Shown here piece by piece: positions 16,987-25,277 of a stretch of DNA of 64,000 bases. Made by a program: the position numbers and the translations under genes. The notes under the pieces are model-generated. The model did no database searches and had not been told where the DNA came from. It saw only the letters and a program-made list of their open reading frames with translations. Origin of the DNA: Arthrobacter ruber. GTDB taxonomy: Bacteria > Actinomycetota > Actinomycetes > Actinomycetales > Micrococcaceae. Where the stretch lies: positions 124,001 to 188,000 of the forward strand of contig NZ_PPTH01000018.1 of the NCBI RefSeq assembly GCF_002954225.1, given 5' to 3'. Numbering within the stretch: position 1 is the first letter of the stretch; every line of letters starts with the position of its first letter.

Positions 16987-17164
16987 CGCCGGCGCCCTGC
17001 ACGGCGACGGGGGTCCGCCGTCCGTCGGCGGGTGGCAGTCGGGGGCACTCGGCTCCGAACGCGGGGATCCTGCAGGCCGGAGGGTCTGCAGGAGTCCGTC
17101 CGGCTCCGTCCACATAGCTCCTGCGGCAGGCCGGCAGGCGGCAAGGCCCGCCTAGGGTCGGTGC

Positions 17165-17836
17165 ATGACCCCGACTCCGGTCCTCCGGGAAGCCCCACTG
17201 CGGTACCGCCTGCGCAGGTTCGTCCATCGCCGCAAGAGGCTCCTGGCCTGCCTGCTCTTCAGTATCGCCGCGGGCGTCGCCGTCGAGGCGGCCGTGAGTG
17301 AGGACTACCCGACGACGACGGTGGTCAGCGCGGCCCGGGACCTCGCGGTCGGGACGGTCCTCACGGACACGGACGTCACACTCGCCAGCATCCCGGCCCA
17401 GGCCGTGGCGGGTCCCGCGTTCGAGCAGCCCGGCCAGGTGGTTGGCCAGCAGCTCGCCGCTCCGCTGGCGCAGGGCTCCCCCATCCCACCGACGGCGCTG
17501 GTGGGCGACGGCCTGCTGACCGGCACCCGTCCCGGTACCGTCGCGGTCCCGCTCCGGCCGGCCGATCCTGCGGTCGTCCAGCTCCTGGCACCGGGCCAGC
17601 TCGTCGACGTGGTCCTCAGCACGGGCAACGGCTACGACGCCCCGGCCGAGTCGACGGTCCTCGCCCGGTCGGTGGCCGTCCTCTGGACGGCACCCGGCGG
17701 GACCGGCAGCGCGTGGCCCGGCGAGGCGGGCGACGACGGGCTCGTCGTCGTGGCGGCGGGCGCCGATGACGCCGCCGCCCTGGCCGGGTCCTCCAGCTCG
17801 GGGGACGTCCACCTCGTGCTGACGACGAAGCAGTGA
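17165..17836 (+). CDS. SAF-domain protein, CpaB/flagellar P-ring chaperone-like
   Basis: The 223-residue protein has a short basic N-terminus, one transmembrane helix (about residues 28-46, LLACLLFSIAAGVAVEAAV) and an extracytoplasmic SAF domain starting VVSAARDLAVGTVLTDTDV and continuing with LAAPLAQGSPIPPTALV, as in CpaB and related pilus-assembly proteins. The C-terminal part has VAVPLRPADPAVVQLLAPGQLVDVVL. No other tad/flp pilus genes are nearby, so a pilus role is uncertain. The ATG at 17165 has a weak ribosome binding site. The gene converges on the helicase-like gene with a 38-nt gap. Confidence 0.8.
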   Translation: MTPTPVLREAPLRYRLRRFVHRRKRLLACLLFSIAAGVAVEAAVSEDYPTTTVVSAARDLAVGTVLTDTDVTLASIPAQAVAGPAFEQPGQVVGQQLAAPLAQGSPIPPTALVGDGLLTGTRPGTVAVPLRPADPAVVQLLAPGQLVDVVLSTGNGYDAPAESTVLARSVAVLWTAPGGTGSAWPGEAGDDGLVVVAAGADDAAALAGSSSSGDVHLVLTTKQ

Positions 17837-17874
17837 ACGGTCAGCGCATCGCGCCGCCCGGCACCGGGCCGCCA

Positions 17875-20800
17875 TCACCCCCAGTGGGGGGGCCGCTGCT
17901 CCTGGAGCCACTCGTCGTGGTCGTCCTCGGCGTCGCCCCAGGAACGGGGGTCGTCCTCTCCCGCCGTCGTGGGGACGATCGGCGTGGAGTCCGCCGACTC
18001 CACCGACTCCACGGAATCCCGACCCGGACCGGTTCCGCTGCCGGGGTGCTGTTCGTCCTCGCGCATCCTCGGGGCGTCCTTCCGTGTGCGTTGCTGGTCG
18101 GCGGCATCCCGGGGCGGCAGGCCCAGGATGCCGGAGGCGCGCTCCGCGCACCCGTCGGGGTCCGTGAAGACCTCGATGGTCCAGAGCGGCATGTAGCGCC
18201 AGCCCATGCGCTCGAGGACCTGAGGTCGGAGCCTGCTGCGCTCCCGCACCGACATGCCCCCGTAGCGGCCGGTCCCGTCGGACTCGATCGCCAGTGGAGC
18301 GGGACGCTCGTCGTGCGCTGCCGCGGCGCTGCCGTCGGCGCGCAGGTCCGCCGGCCGTACCGCGACGATGTCGAGGACCCCTGCGTAGTGGTCCCAGACC
18401 TCGGCGCCGCGGAAGCGCAGGCGGTCCACGAGGTCGGCGACGAGGGGATCCTCGTTTCCGCCGGCCGCGGCGGGCGTGTGTCCGGGGGTTCCGCCCAGTT
18501 CGCGCTGCAGCAGCTCGAAGAAGTCCAGCGCCCCCGTGGTCAGGCGGTCGGGATCGAGGTCCGACGGCTGGAAGCACGTGAGCACGTGCTGGAAGCGCCG
18601 TGCGCGCGTCATCGCCATGACGAAGTTGCGGCGGCCGTCGGGACCCGAGAGCGGACCGAAGGAGTGGAGCGTCCGCCCGTGGGGCGTGCGGCCGTAGCCG
18701 AGCGAGAAGATGATGTCGTCGCGGACCAGTCCTCCTGCCCGTTCGACGGGGACCACGCGGAACGCCTCCCTGCCCGGGGTGAAGAAGTCTGCTGCCCAGG
18801 GGAACTCCGCCATCTGCAGGCGGATCGCCTCCCCTACCCGCGCCGCGTGTCGGGCACTGGCGGTGACGACCGCGAGCGAGAAGCTCGGACGGCGTCGGAT
18901 GTGGTCGAAGACCAGCTCGACGACGCGGCTCACCTCGACCGCGACACTCTCGACGCCGTCGTGCTCCGAGCTCGGCATGCCGGTGCCATTGGGCAGGTAC
19001 TCGACCACGAGGCCGCGCCCGGCGCCCGTGACCTCGGAGGCCTGCGGCAGGCGGGAGAGCTTGCCGTCGTAGAAGGACTCGCTCAGGTAGGTGTCGAGGC
19101 TCCGGTCCACGCCGCGGTAGATCTCCGTGAGTCCGCGTACGGGCAGCACACTGCGCAGCGCGTCGAAGGCGCTGGGCAGGGGCTCCAGGGTGGATGCGCG
19201 GTCCGCGGACTGCACCTCGATGCTGAAGCGGGTCGGCCCGGCGAGGCGGTCGTCACCGAAGACCGCCACCTGCGAGGACCGGGCGATGCACGGGACGGCG
19301 CTCTGCAGCGACATGGACTCGCCGTCCAGGATCACCGCGGTGTCGAAGGTGTGGCCCTCGGGTACGGCGCCGCGGATGGTCAGCGGGCTCACGGCCCAGA
19401 TCGGCAGGAGCGCAGCCACGAGCTCATGGTCGAGTCCCGCGAACACCTCGAGGGTCAGAGTTCCGTCCTTGAGCTCCTGACGCAGGCGGGCGGCGTCCCC
19501 GGGGTGGTTCTCCACGGCGGCGCGCCAGCGCTCCCCCAGCGTCCACCGGATCCTGGCGGGCCCGGAGGCGATGTGCGCGTTGTCGGCCAGGCGGTACTCC
19601 GCCTCGAGCGTGCGCAGACTGTCGCCGTCGGACATGGCGAGGTAGTCGTCGCCGCTGATCATGGCCTCGAGCGCGGACTGCCACCATGCGAGCTCGAGCT
19701 CCGAACCCACGCGTTCGGCGGGGACCTCGCGCTCAGCGAGGTCCGCGAGCAGTTCACCCAGGCCCTGCTCGCGCATCTCGTCGAGCAGCAGGGTGCGCTC
19801 GGGCAGTGTCGCGAGGGTCTCCTTGTCCACGGCGAGGTCGCGGAGCAGGGTCTCGAGAGCGTCGAGTTCCAGCGCCGCGAGGTCCGGGTGGTCGGAGGTG
19901 GGGCGGAGGATCGCCGTCAGGTCCGTGAGCCGCGCGTCCACGTCGCGGTAGGACGCGTGGATCTCCGCCAGACCCGTCGGGACGGAGGGGTGGCGCTCGG
20001 TCAGGGCATAACGAGTCCACAGGGTGCGCTGCTGCTGGACCTCGCGGAGGGAGGTGTGCAGGTCGGAGATGTGCACACCCGGCCGGATGTACTCCTTGGC
20101 CACACGCCGCAGGCGGGACCGCGTCATCGAGCTCATCTCGATGTCCCGCTCCTTCCGCCACGAGGACGGCGCTGTGGCGGAGATGAGGTCGGTGACGGGC
20201 CGGTCGAAGATGTCCGGCGTGAACTTGTCCAGGCTCTCGCGCACCGCGACGAGGAGTTCGAGCTGCTCGCCCCACTCACCGAACGTCCCGCCGAGCGTGA
20301 TGTGCGAGTGCTCGGCGACGCGCTGCACCTTGCCCCGCAGCTCGGGGATCTCGGTTGCGAGCTGCTCGGCGAGACCGTGCGCGCGCTCCGTCTCCTTGCG
20401 GTTCAGCAGCTGCGCACCGTACCACGGGCTCTCGGTCGAGGCCTTGCTGAAGCTCCCCAGGTCGGCGGCTCGCTGGAGCCGCTCCGTCAGTTCCCTGCGG
20501 TCGGTGATGGAGTCCAGGACGCTGCGCTTCAGGCGCACCGTGGTGGACGGCGCCGGGTCCAGGGCCGTGAGGCCGGCAAGGGACTGCATGGCCTGGTAGG
20601 GCGAGCAGTCCCACCGGCTGCGGACGTTGTGGAGGCTGCGCACGTGCTCCACGAGCTGGTGCCGGTGTCCGGCCAGTGTGGAATGGAGCGTCTCGAGCGA
20701 GGGCTCGACCGCCTTCTCGTTGCGGACGAGGGCCCGGATGACCGCTTCGCGCAGCTGCGCGGGCCCGGTCTGGCTGCCCAGCTGGAGGACGAGCGAGCCC

Positions 20801-21963
20801 AGATTGAGCCCGTCGAGGTCCTGTACGAACTCGTTGAGCGTGCCACGGCGCTCCGCCGCGACCACCACGCGCCTGCCCTCGGCGGCGGCCCGCGCCGCGA
20901 GGTTCAGGGCGGTCTGGGTCTGTCCGGTCCCCGGCGGCGTGGCGACCACGACGCTGACGCCCGCGGACGCGAGGTCGAGGACGTCCTGCTGGGCCCTGTC
21001 GGCGTCGAGGATGAGGAGTTCCTCGGCCGGGTCCCGCTCGTCGGCCGCCGGGAACAGCAGACCGTCCGCAGCACCCTTGAGTCCCGACGCGGCTTCGGCG
21101 TCCCCCCTGGCCGACCCGAGAAGGGCGGCCAGGACGGGGTGGTCGGGGCGCAGGGCGGGATCGCCCTTGACCCCGGCGAGGTCGGCGAAGGTGGACACCA
21201 GGATGCGGTGCTCGACGGACATGCCCCGGACACCCTCGCTCAGCACCCGCATGCGCTCGAGGACGGGGTGCGGATCGAAGCGGGCGGTGCCGTAGGCCAG
21301 CCGTGCGATACGGACGGGATCCACCTCCAGGCCCTGCTGCTGCCTCAGGTGGCGGACCAGCGCGGGGTTCATGCGCGCCTGCTCGGTGATCTGCAGCTCG
21401 TAGTCGTCCTGCGAGGCGTGCACCGTCAGGGAGATGGCGGTGAGCAGCACCGGGGCGTTCAGCGTCTCGGAGCGTCCGGAGTCGTCCACCGACCGCCAGG
21501 ACGCCGTCCCGGCGGTGAGGTAGCCGACGTCGATCCCGCGTTCGGTGCCGAGTTCGAAGATCTTCGCACGCAGTGCCCGCGCCGCGGCCTTGGCGGCGCT
21601 GTACTGGACGGGGTCGCGCAGGAGCGTCGACAAGCGCGTGCGCCGTCCAGCCAGGAGCTGCGCGAGCCCGGAGGGGTGGGCGTGGGTCAGGTCGATGCTC
21701 GTGCCGGCCGAGGGCCGGAAGTGCAGGAGCGTGTCGCCGCTGGCCTGGGGGCCGAGCCCTTCGAGCCACGGCACGAGGAAGTCCTGGGCCGAGGCTTCGT
21801 CGGGAGCATCGGCGGGCGGAGCCGGACGCTGACGGCCCGGTCCGACGCCCTGCCGGCCCTGCGGCCGATCCGCCGGCGACCCCGCCGTGTCCCGCTGGTC
21901 CTGCTCCGGCACAGCCGCCTTCTTCCCTGCTTCGTCACGAGCTGATCTCGACCAGATTGGCAT
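17875..21963 (-). CDS. DUF4011-like helicase-nuclease with eroded ATPase motifs and intact C-terminal nuclease motif
   Basis: The 1362-residue protein has the layout of the large SF1 helicases with a C-terminal Vsr/PD-(D/E)xK nuclease domain. In the canonical family Walker A is GTGKT, motif II DEAS and motif III GDxxQLPPT. Here the corresponding segments are GTGQTQT (345-351, Gln for Lys at 348), ILDGES (Asp at 880) and FGDDRLAGPT (from 902). Motifs V and VI persist as DDIIFSLGYGRTPHGR and FVMAMTRARR (near 1114-1123). The nuclease part keeps Asp1198 in VLDIVAV and Glu1227-Ser-Asp1229 in LAIESDGTGRYGG, then LERMGWRYMPLWTIEVFTDP. The acidic tail is probably disordered. I chose ATG 21963 (GGAAG five bases upstream); GTG 22044 is an alternative adding 27 residues. 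It follows guaA on the same strand. A role in nucleic-acid defence or repair is inference. Confidence 0.72.
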   Translation of the reverse strand: MPIWSRSARDEAGKKAAVPEQDQRDTAGSPADRPQGRQGVGPGRQRPAPPADAPDEASAQDFLVPWLEGLGPQASGDTLLHFRPSAGTSIDLTHAHPSGLAQLLAGRRTRLSTLLRDPVQYSAAKAAARALRAKIFELGTERGIDVGYLTAGTASWRSVDDSGRSETLNAPVLLTAISLTVHASQDDYELQITEQARMNPALVRHLRQQQGLEVDPVRIARLAYGTARFDPHPVLERMRVLSEGVRGMSVEHRILVSTFADLAGVKGDPALRPDHPVLAALLGSARGDAEAASGLKGAADGLLFPAADERDPAEELLILDADRAQQDVLDLASAGVSVVVATPPGTGQTQTALNLAARAAAEGRRVVVAAERRGTLNEFVQDLDGLNLGSLVLQLGSQTGPAQLREAVIRALVRNEKAVEPSLETLHSTLAGHRHQLVEHVRSLHNVRSRWDCSPYQAMQSLAGLTALDPAPSTTVRLKRSVLDSITDRRELTERLQRAADLGSFSKASTESPWYGAQLLNRKETERAHGLAEQLATEIPELRGKVQRVAEHSHITLGGTFGEWGEQLELLVAVRESLDKFTPDIFDRPVTDLISATAPSSWRKERDIEMSSMTRSRLRRVAKEYIRPGVHISDLHTSLREVQQQRTLWTRYALTERHPSVPTGLAEIHASYRDVDARLTDLTAILRPTSDHPDLAALELDALETLLRDLAVDKETLATLPERTLLLDEMREQGLGELLADLAEREVPAERVGSELELAWWQSALEAMISGDDYLAMSDGDSLRTLEAEYRLADNAHIASGPARIRWTLGERWRAAVENHPGDAARLRQELKDGTLTLEVFAGLDHELVAALLPIWAVSPLTIRGAVPEGHTFDTAVILDGESMSLQSAVPCIARSSQVAVFGDDRLAGPTRFSIEVQSADRASTLEPLPSAFDALRSVLPVRGLTEIYRGVDRSLDTYLSESFYDGKLSRLPQASEVTGAGRGLVVEYLPNGTGMPSSEHDGVESVAVEVSRVVELVFDHIRRRPSFSLAVVTASARHAARVGEAIRLQMAEFPWAADFFTPGREAFRVVPVERAGGLVRDDIIFSLGYGRTPHGRTLHSFGPLSGPDGRRNFVMAMTRARRFQHVLTCFQPSDLDPDRLTTGALDFFELLQRELGGTPGHTPAAAGGNEDPLVADLVDRLRFRGAEVWDHYAGVLDIVAVRPADLRADGSAAAAHDERPAPLAIESDGTGRYGGMSVRERSRLRPQVLERMGWRYMPLWTIEVFTDPDGCAERASGILGLPPRDAADQQRTRKDAPRMREDEQHPGSGTGPGRDSVESVESADSTPIVPTTAGEDDPRSWGDAEDDHDEWLQEQRPPHWG

Positions 21964-22056
21964 GTCTTCCAAGCTATCCGATAAGCGTTCGGACCCCGCG
22001 GATAGCAACGCGGCCCGGGCGGGGGGAAGTGGTTCTGACGCCACCGCCCACTCCGC

Positions 22057-23643
22057 CTACTCCCATTCGATGGTTCCCGGCGGCTTGCTCGTCACGTCCA
22101 GCACCACGCGGTTGACGCCGTCCACCTCGTTGGTGATGCGGTTGGAGATGCGTGCCAGGAGGTCGTAGGGCAGGCGCGACCAGTCGGCGGTCATGGCGTC
22201 CTCGCTGGACACCGGCCGCAGGACGATCGGGTGCCCGTAGGTCCGTCCGTCCCCCTGGACGCCCACGCTGCGGACGTCGGCGAGGAGGACCACGGGCATC
22301 TGCCAGACCTCGTTGTCGAGCCCGGCCGCGGTGAGTTCGGCGCGCGCGATGGCGTCGGCCCGGCGCAGCAGCGCCAGGCGCTCCTCCGTGACCTCGCCGA
22401 CAATGCGGATGCCCAGTCCCGGACCGGGGAACGGCTGGCGTCCCACGATCTCCGCGGGCAGGCCGAGCTGGGCGCCGACGGCACGCACCTCGTCCTTGAA
22501 GAGGGTGCGGAGCGGCTCCACGAGCTCGAACTGCAGGTCCTCCGGCAGGCCGCCCACGTTGTGGTGGCTCTTGATGTTCGCGGCGCCCTCTCCGCCGCCG
22601 GATTCGACGACGTCGGGGTAGAGGGTGCCCTGGACGAGGAACCGGATGGGCTCACCCTCGGCCTCCGCCTCGCGCATGATGGCGCGTTCGGCCTCCTCGA
22701 AGGCCCGGATGAACTCGCGCCCGATGATCTTGCGTTTGGTCTCGGGGTCGGAGACGCCGGCGAGCGCGGCGAGGAAGCGTTCCTGCTCGTTCGCGACATG
22801 GAGCTTCACACCCGTGGCGGCGACGAAGTCGCGCTCCACCTGCTCGGCCTCGCCCTCGCGCAGCAGACCGTGGTCCACGAAGACACACGTGAGCTGGTCG
22901 CCGACGGCACGCTGCACGAGCGCGGCGGCGACGGCGGAGTCAACACCGCCGGAGAGGCCGCAGATCACGCGCGCGTCGCCGATCTGCTCGCGGATGCGCT
23001 CCACCTGCTCCTCGAGGATGTTGCGCGTGGTCCAGTTCGGGTCGAGCCGAGCGCCCCGGAAGAGGAAGTTCTCGATCACGGCCTGCCCGTGCCGGGAGTG
23101 CTTGACCTCCGGGTGCCACTGCACGCCGTAGAGGCCCTTCTCCTCGTGCGCGAAAGCCGCGACGGGTGCGCCTGCCGTGCTGGCCAGGACGTCGAAGCCC
23201 TCGGGGGCGGCCTGCACGCTGTCGCCGTGGCTCATCCAGGCGTTCTGCTGCTCGGGGGTCCCGGCGAGGATGGAACGCGATGCGCCGTCGGACTGCACGT
23301 CCGTGGAGCCGTACTCACGCAGCCCGGTCTTCGCGACCGTCCCGCCGAGCGCGTTCGCCATCGCCTGGAAGCCGTAGCAGATGCCGAGCACCGGCACCCC
23401 GGCGTCGAACAGGTCCGCGTCGACCCGGGGGGCGCCTTCGGCGTAGACGCTGGACGGGCCTCCCGAGAGGATGATCGCCGCGGGGTTCTTCGCGAGGATC
23501 TCCTGCGTGCTGAGGGTGTGAGGGACGATCTCGGAGTAGACGTCGGCCTCGCGGACGCGGCGTGCGATCAGCTGTGCGTACTGCGCGCCGTAGTCCACGA
23601 CGAGGACAGGACGGTGTTCGGAGCCGTTCTCGGGGGTAGTCAC
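22057..23643 (-). CDS. guaA: GMP synthase (glutamine-hydrolysing)
   Basis: The 528-residue enzyme converts XMP to GMP with ATP and glutamine. The N-terminal class I glutamine amidotransferase has [17 protein letters not shown], the oxyanion GGPSSVY and the nucleophile Cys in [10 protein letters not shown]. The ATP-pyrophosphatase domain has the P-loop [14 protein letters not shown] near residue 230. The C-terminal dimerisation domain ends with the expected [18 protein letters not shown]. Length is typical. The start is a GTG at 23643 giving MTTPENG. With guaB3 and guaB 6-12 kb away it completes guanine nucleotide synthesis. Confidence 0.97.
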   Translation of the reverse strand: MTTPENGSEHRPVLVVDYGAQYAQLIARRVREADVYSEIVPHTLSTQEILAKNPAAIILSGGPSSVYAEGAPRVDADLFDAGVPVLGICYGFQAMANALGGTVAKTGLREYGSTDVQSDGASRSILAGTPEQQNAWMSHGDSVQAAPEGFDVLASTAGAPVAAFAHEEKGLYGVQWHPEVKHSRHGQAVIENFLFRGARLDPNWTTRNILEEQVERIREQIGDARVICGLSGGVDSAVAAALVQRAVGDQLTCVFVDHGLLREGEAEQVERDFVAATGVKLHVANEQERFLAALAGVSDPETKRKIIGREFIRAFEEAERAIMREAEAEGEPIRFLVQGTLYPDVVESGGGEGAANIKSHHNVGGLPEDLQFELVEPLRTLFKDEVRAVGAQLGLPAEIVGRQPFPGPGLGIRIVGEVTEERLALLRRADAIARAELTAAGLDNEVWQMPVVLLADVRSVGVQGDGRTYGHPIVLRPVSSEDAMTADWSRLPYDLLARISNRITNEVDGVNRVVLDVTSKPPGTIEWE

Positions 23644-23741
23644 CCATCAACAATAGTCCGCGCGTCCCGGCCACCGCACATCAGGGGACGGGCAGGAACG
23701 CCCGTACCCGCGGCGGGGCGCTGTTCTGCGCGGGGTCCGGC

Positions 23742-24254
23742 TCAGTACCGCGGTGCGGCCTCGGGATGCGCCGCGAGGTCCTCCTCGGCCTGGCGGTGGA
23801 CCCGCTTCTCCACGAAGAACGACAGCAGCGGCACCACGCCGCCGAGCGCGATCAGGACGAAGCGGCCGAAGGGCCAGCGCATGAGCTGCCACAGTCGGAA
23901 GTCGGCGATGAGGTAGACCACGTAGAGCCAGCCGTGCACGATCAGCACGGCCGTGGAGAGGTTGACGCCGCCGGCCGTCTCGGCGACGACCTCGGGCAGG
24001 AACTGGAGGACCGCTCCCCCGCCCGCGACGATCTCGGAGCCGAAGCCGTACTTCGCCACCATCTCGACGACGACGAGCAGGAGCATGATTCCTGTCGCGT
24101 AGGCGAGGACCTTGTAGAACCTCAGCGACGAACGGATCTGCGCGTGCGTCCCGCCGAACCGCCGCTTCGGCTTCCCGGCCGGCGCGCGTCCGTCGCCGGC
24201 TCGTCCGGCAGTTCCGGCGGTGGGGTCGAGTACTGGCTCAGTCACGGTGGGCAC
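23742..24254 (-). CDS. DUF3817-family membrane protein
   Basis: The 170-residue protein has a disordered basic N-terminus and then SLRFYKVLAYATGIMLLLVV, the start of the DUF3817 domain. Two further hydrophobic helices follow around LIVHGWLYVVYLIADFRL and FVLIALGGVVPLLSFFVE, the latter ending with the conserved FFVEKRVHRQ. Function is unknown; it commonly lies beside guaA or SURF1 in Actinobacteria. The GTG at 24254 overlaps the 3' end of the SURF1-like gene by 17 nt, suggesting coupling. GTG at 24245 is a second possible start. Confidence 0.87.
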   Translation of the reverse strand: MPTVTEPVLDPTAGTAGRAGDGRAPAGKPKRRFGGTHAQIRSSLRFYKVLAYATGIMLLLVVVEMVAKYGFGSEIVAGGGAVLQFLPEVVAETAGGVNLSTAVLIVHGWLYVVYLIADFRLWQLMRWPFGRFVLIALGGVVPLLSFFVEKRVHRQAEEDLAAHPEAAPRY

Positions 24255-25146
24255 CGCTTTCGTTGGAGGACGTGCCGGGGGTCGACCCGGGCGCAGGATG
24301 GGGAGTGGGTTCGGCGCCGGGCGCGACGGGGGACGGGTGGGCGCGGGCCTCCTCCGCGGCGTCCTCGGCGTCCTCGGCGTCCTCGAGGATGCGGCGGTGG
24401 TCGTCGGCGACCAGGCGCCACCACAGGAAGAACGCGAACCCGGCGAACACCACCCATTCGATGGCGTAGAAGATGTTGAGCCAGTTGATCGGTGTGTCCT
24501 GCGGCTGCGGGCCCACGACCACCGGCTCCATGCCCGCCGCGAACGGCACGGCTGCGCCGTCGGCCGTCACCTCGGTGGCGACGACGAATGCCGCGTAGAT
24601 GCTCGCGTCCCACAGGTTGGAGAGCTCGGCGGTGGAGAGTGTGGGGACCTCGCCCTCCACGGGCTGCTGCACCTCGGGGGCCTCGGGCGGCAGGAGGCGC
24701 CCGACGACGCCGGCGGCCCCCTGCTGCACGGCGACGGACGCGGCGTCCTCCGCCTCGGGCACCCAGCCGAGCACGACCGGGATGACGGCGTCCCCGCCGG
24801 GAGCGGCCTCGGGGCCGTCACCGCCCGAACCGTCGACCGCGAATCCCTGGACCACCCAGAAGCCCTCCACGTCGTCGCGCAGGCGGTTCTGCACCAGCAT
24901 CCGCGTGTCCGGCAGGAAGGCACCGTCGAGCGAGACCATCTGGTCGGCGCCCGAGGCGTAGAGCGGCGTGAGGGGGGCGAGCACCCCGGTCAGCGGACGG
25001 ACGGTCTCGGTGGTGCTCGGTGCGGGCGGCGGAGTCTCCCTGGAGGAGTTCAGCTGCCACTGGCTCAGGAGGACGAAGACCGCGGCGAGCGCCATCGCGA
25101 GGATCAGCAGGAGGATCCATCGAGGCTTGAGCGCGGTCTTCAACAC
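24238..25146 (-). CDS. SURF1-family cytochrome oxidase assembly protein
   Basis: The 302-residue protein has two terminal transmembrane helices, RWILLLILAMALAAVFVLLS near the N-terminus and FYAIEWVVFAGFAFFLWWRL near residue 235, enclosing a periplasm-facing domain, which is the SURF1 topology. The QWQLNSSRE segment corresponds to the conserved LGxWQLxR motif, and VLVQNRLRDDVEGFWVVQGF is typical. SURF1 helps insert haem a into cytochrome aa3 oxidase. The C-terminal 60 residues are acidic and Pro-rich, encoded in part by a short 9-bp tandem repeat near 24359-24385. Start is GTG at 25146. Confidence 0.88.
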   Translation of the reverse strand: MLKTALKPRWILLLILAMALAAVFVLLSQWQLNSSRETPPPAPSTTETVRPLTGVLAPLTPLYASGADQMVSLDGAFLPDTRMLVQNRLRDDVEGFWVVQGFAVDGSGGDGPEAAPGGDAVIPVVLGWVPEAEDAASVAVQQGAAGVVGRLLPPEAPEVQQPVEGEVPTLSTAELSNLWDASIYAAFVVATEVTADGAAVPFAAGMEPVVVGPQPQDTPINWLNIFYAIEWVVFAGFAFFLWWRLVADDHRRILEDAEDAEDAAEEARAHPSPVAPGAEPTPHPAPGSTPGTSSNESGAHRD

Positions 25147-25223
25147 CCCTCAACGGTACTTCGTACGCGTGTAGAACAACGAATGGCTCCCGGACTGGAC
25201 GGGGGCGCTGTAGCGACCCGAAG

Positions 25224-25247
25224 AGTGATTGGTGAATCCCTATCACT
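25224..25247 (+). promoter_or_regulatory. Inverted repeat upstream of the ABC exporter pair
   Basis: AGTGAT at 25224-25229 and ATCACT at 25242-25247 form a perfect 6-bp inverted repeat with a 12-bp spacer. It lies between divergent SURF1 and exporter genes, 30 nt before the exporter GTG. A TAGGAT -10-like hexamer at 25264-25269 lies just downstream, so bound protein would block the promoter. It is a candidate operator only. Confidence 0.35.
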
Positions 25248-25277
25248 TCGTCGGGATGCGGTCTAGGATGAATCCTC

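Noticed and set aside
17833..21945. A 1370-codon open frame antisense to the helicase-like gene
   Set aside because: It has no recognisable domain and is typical of frames opposite high-GC3 genes, where stop codons are rare on the complementary strand.
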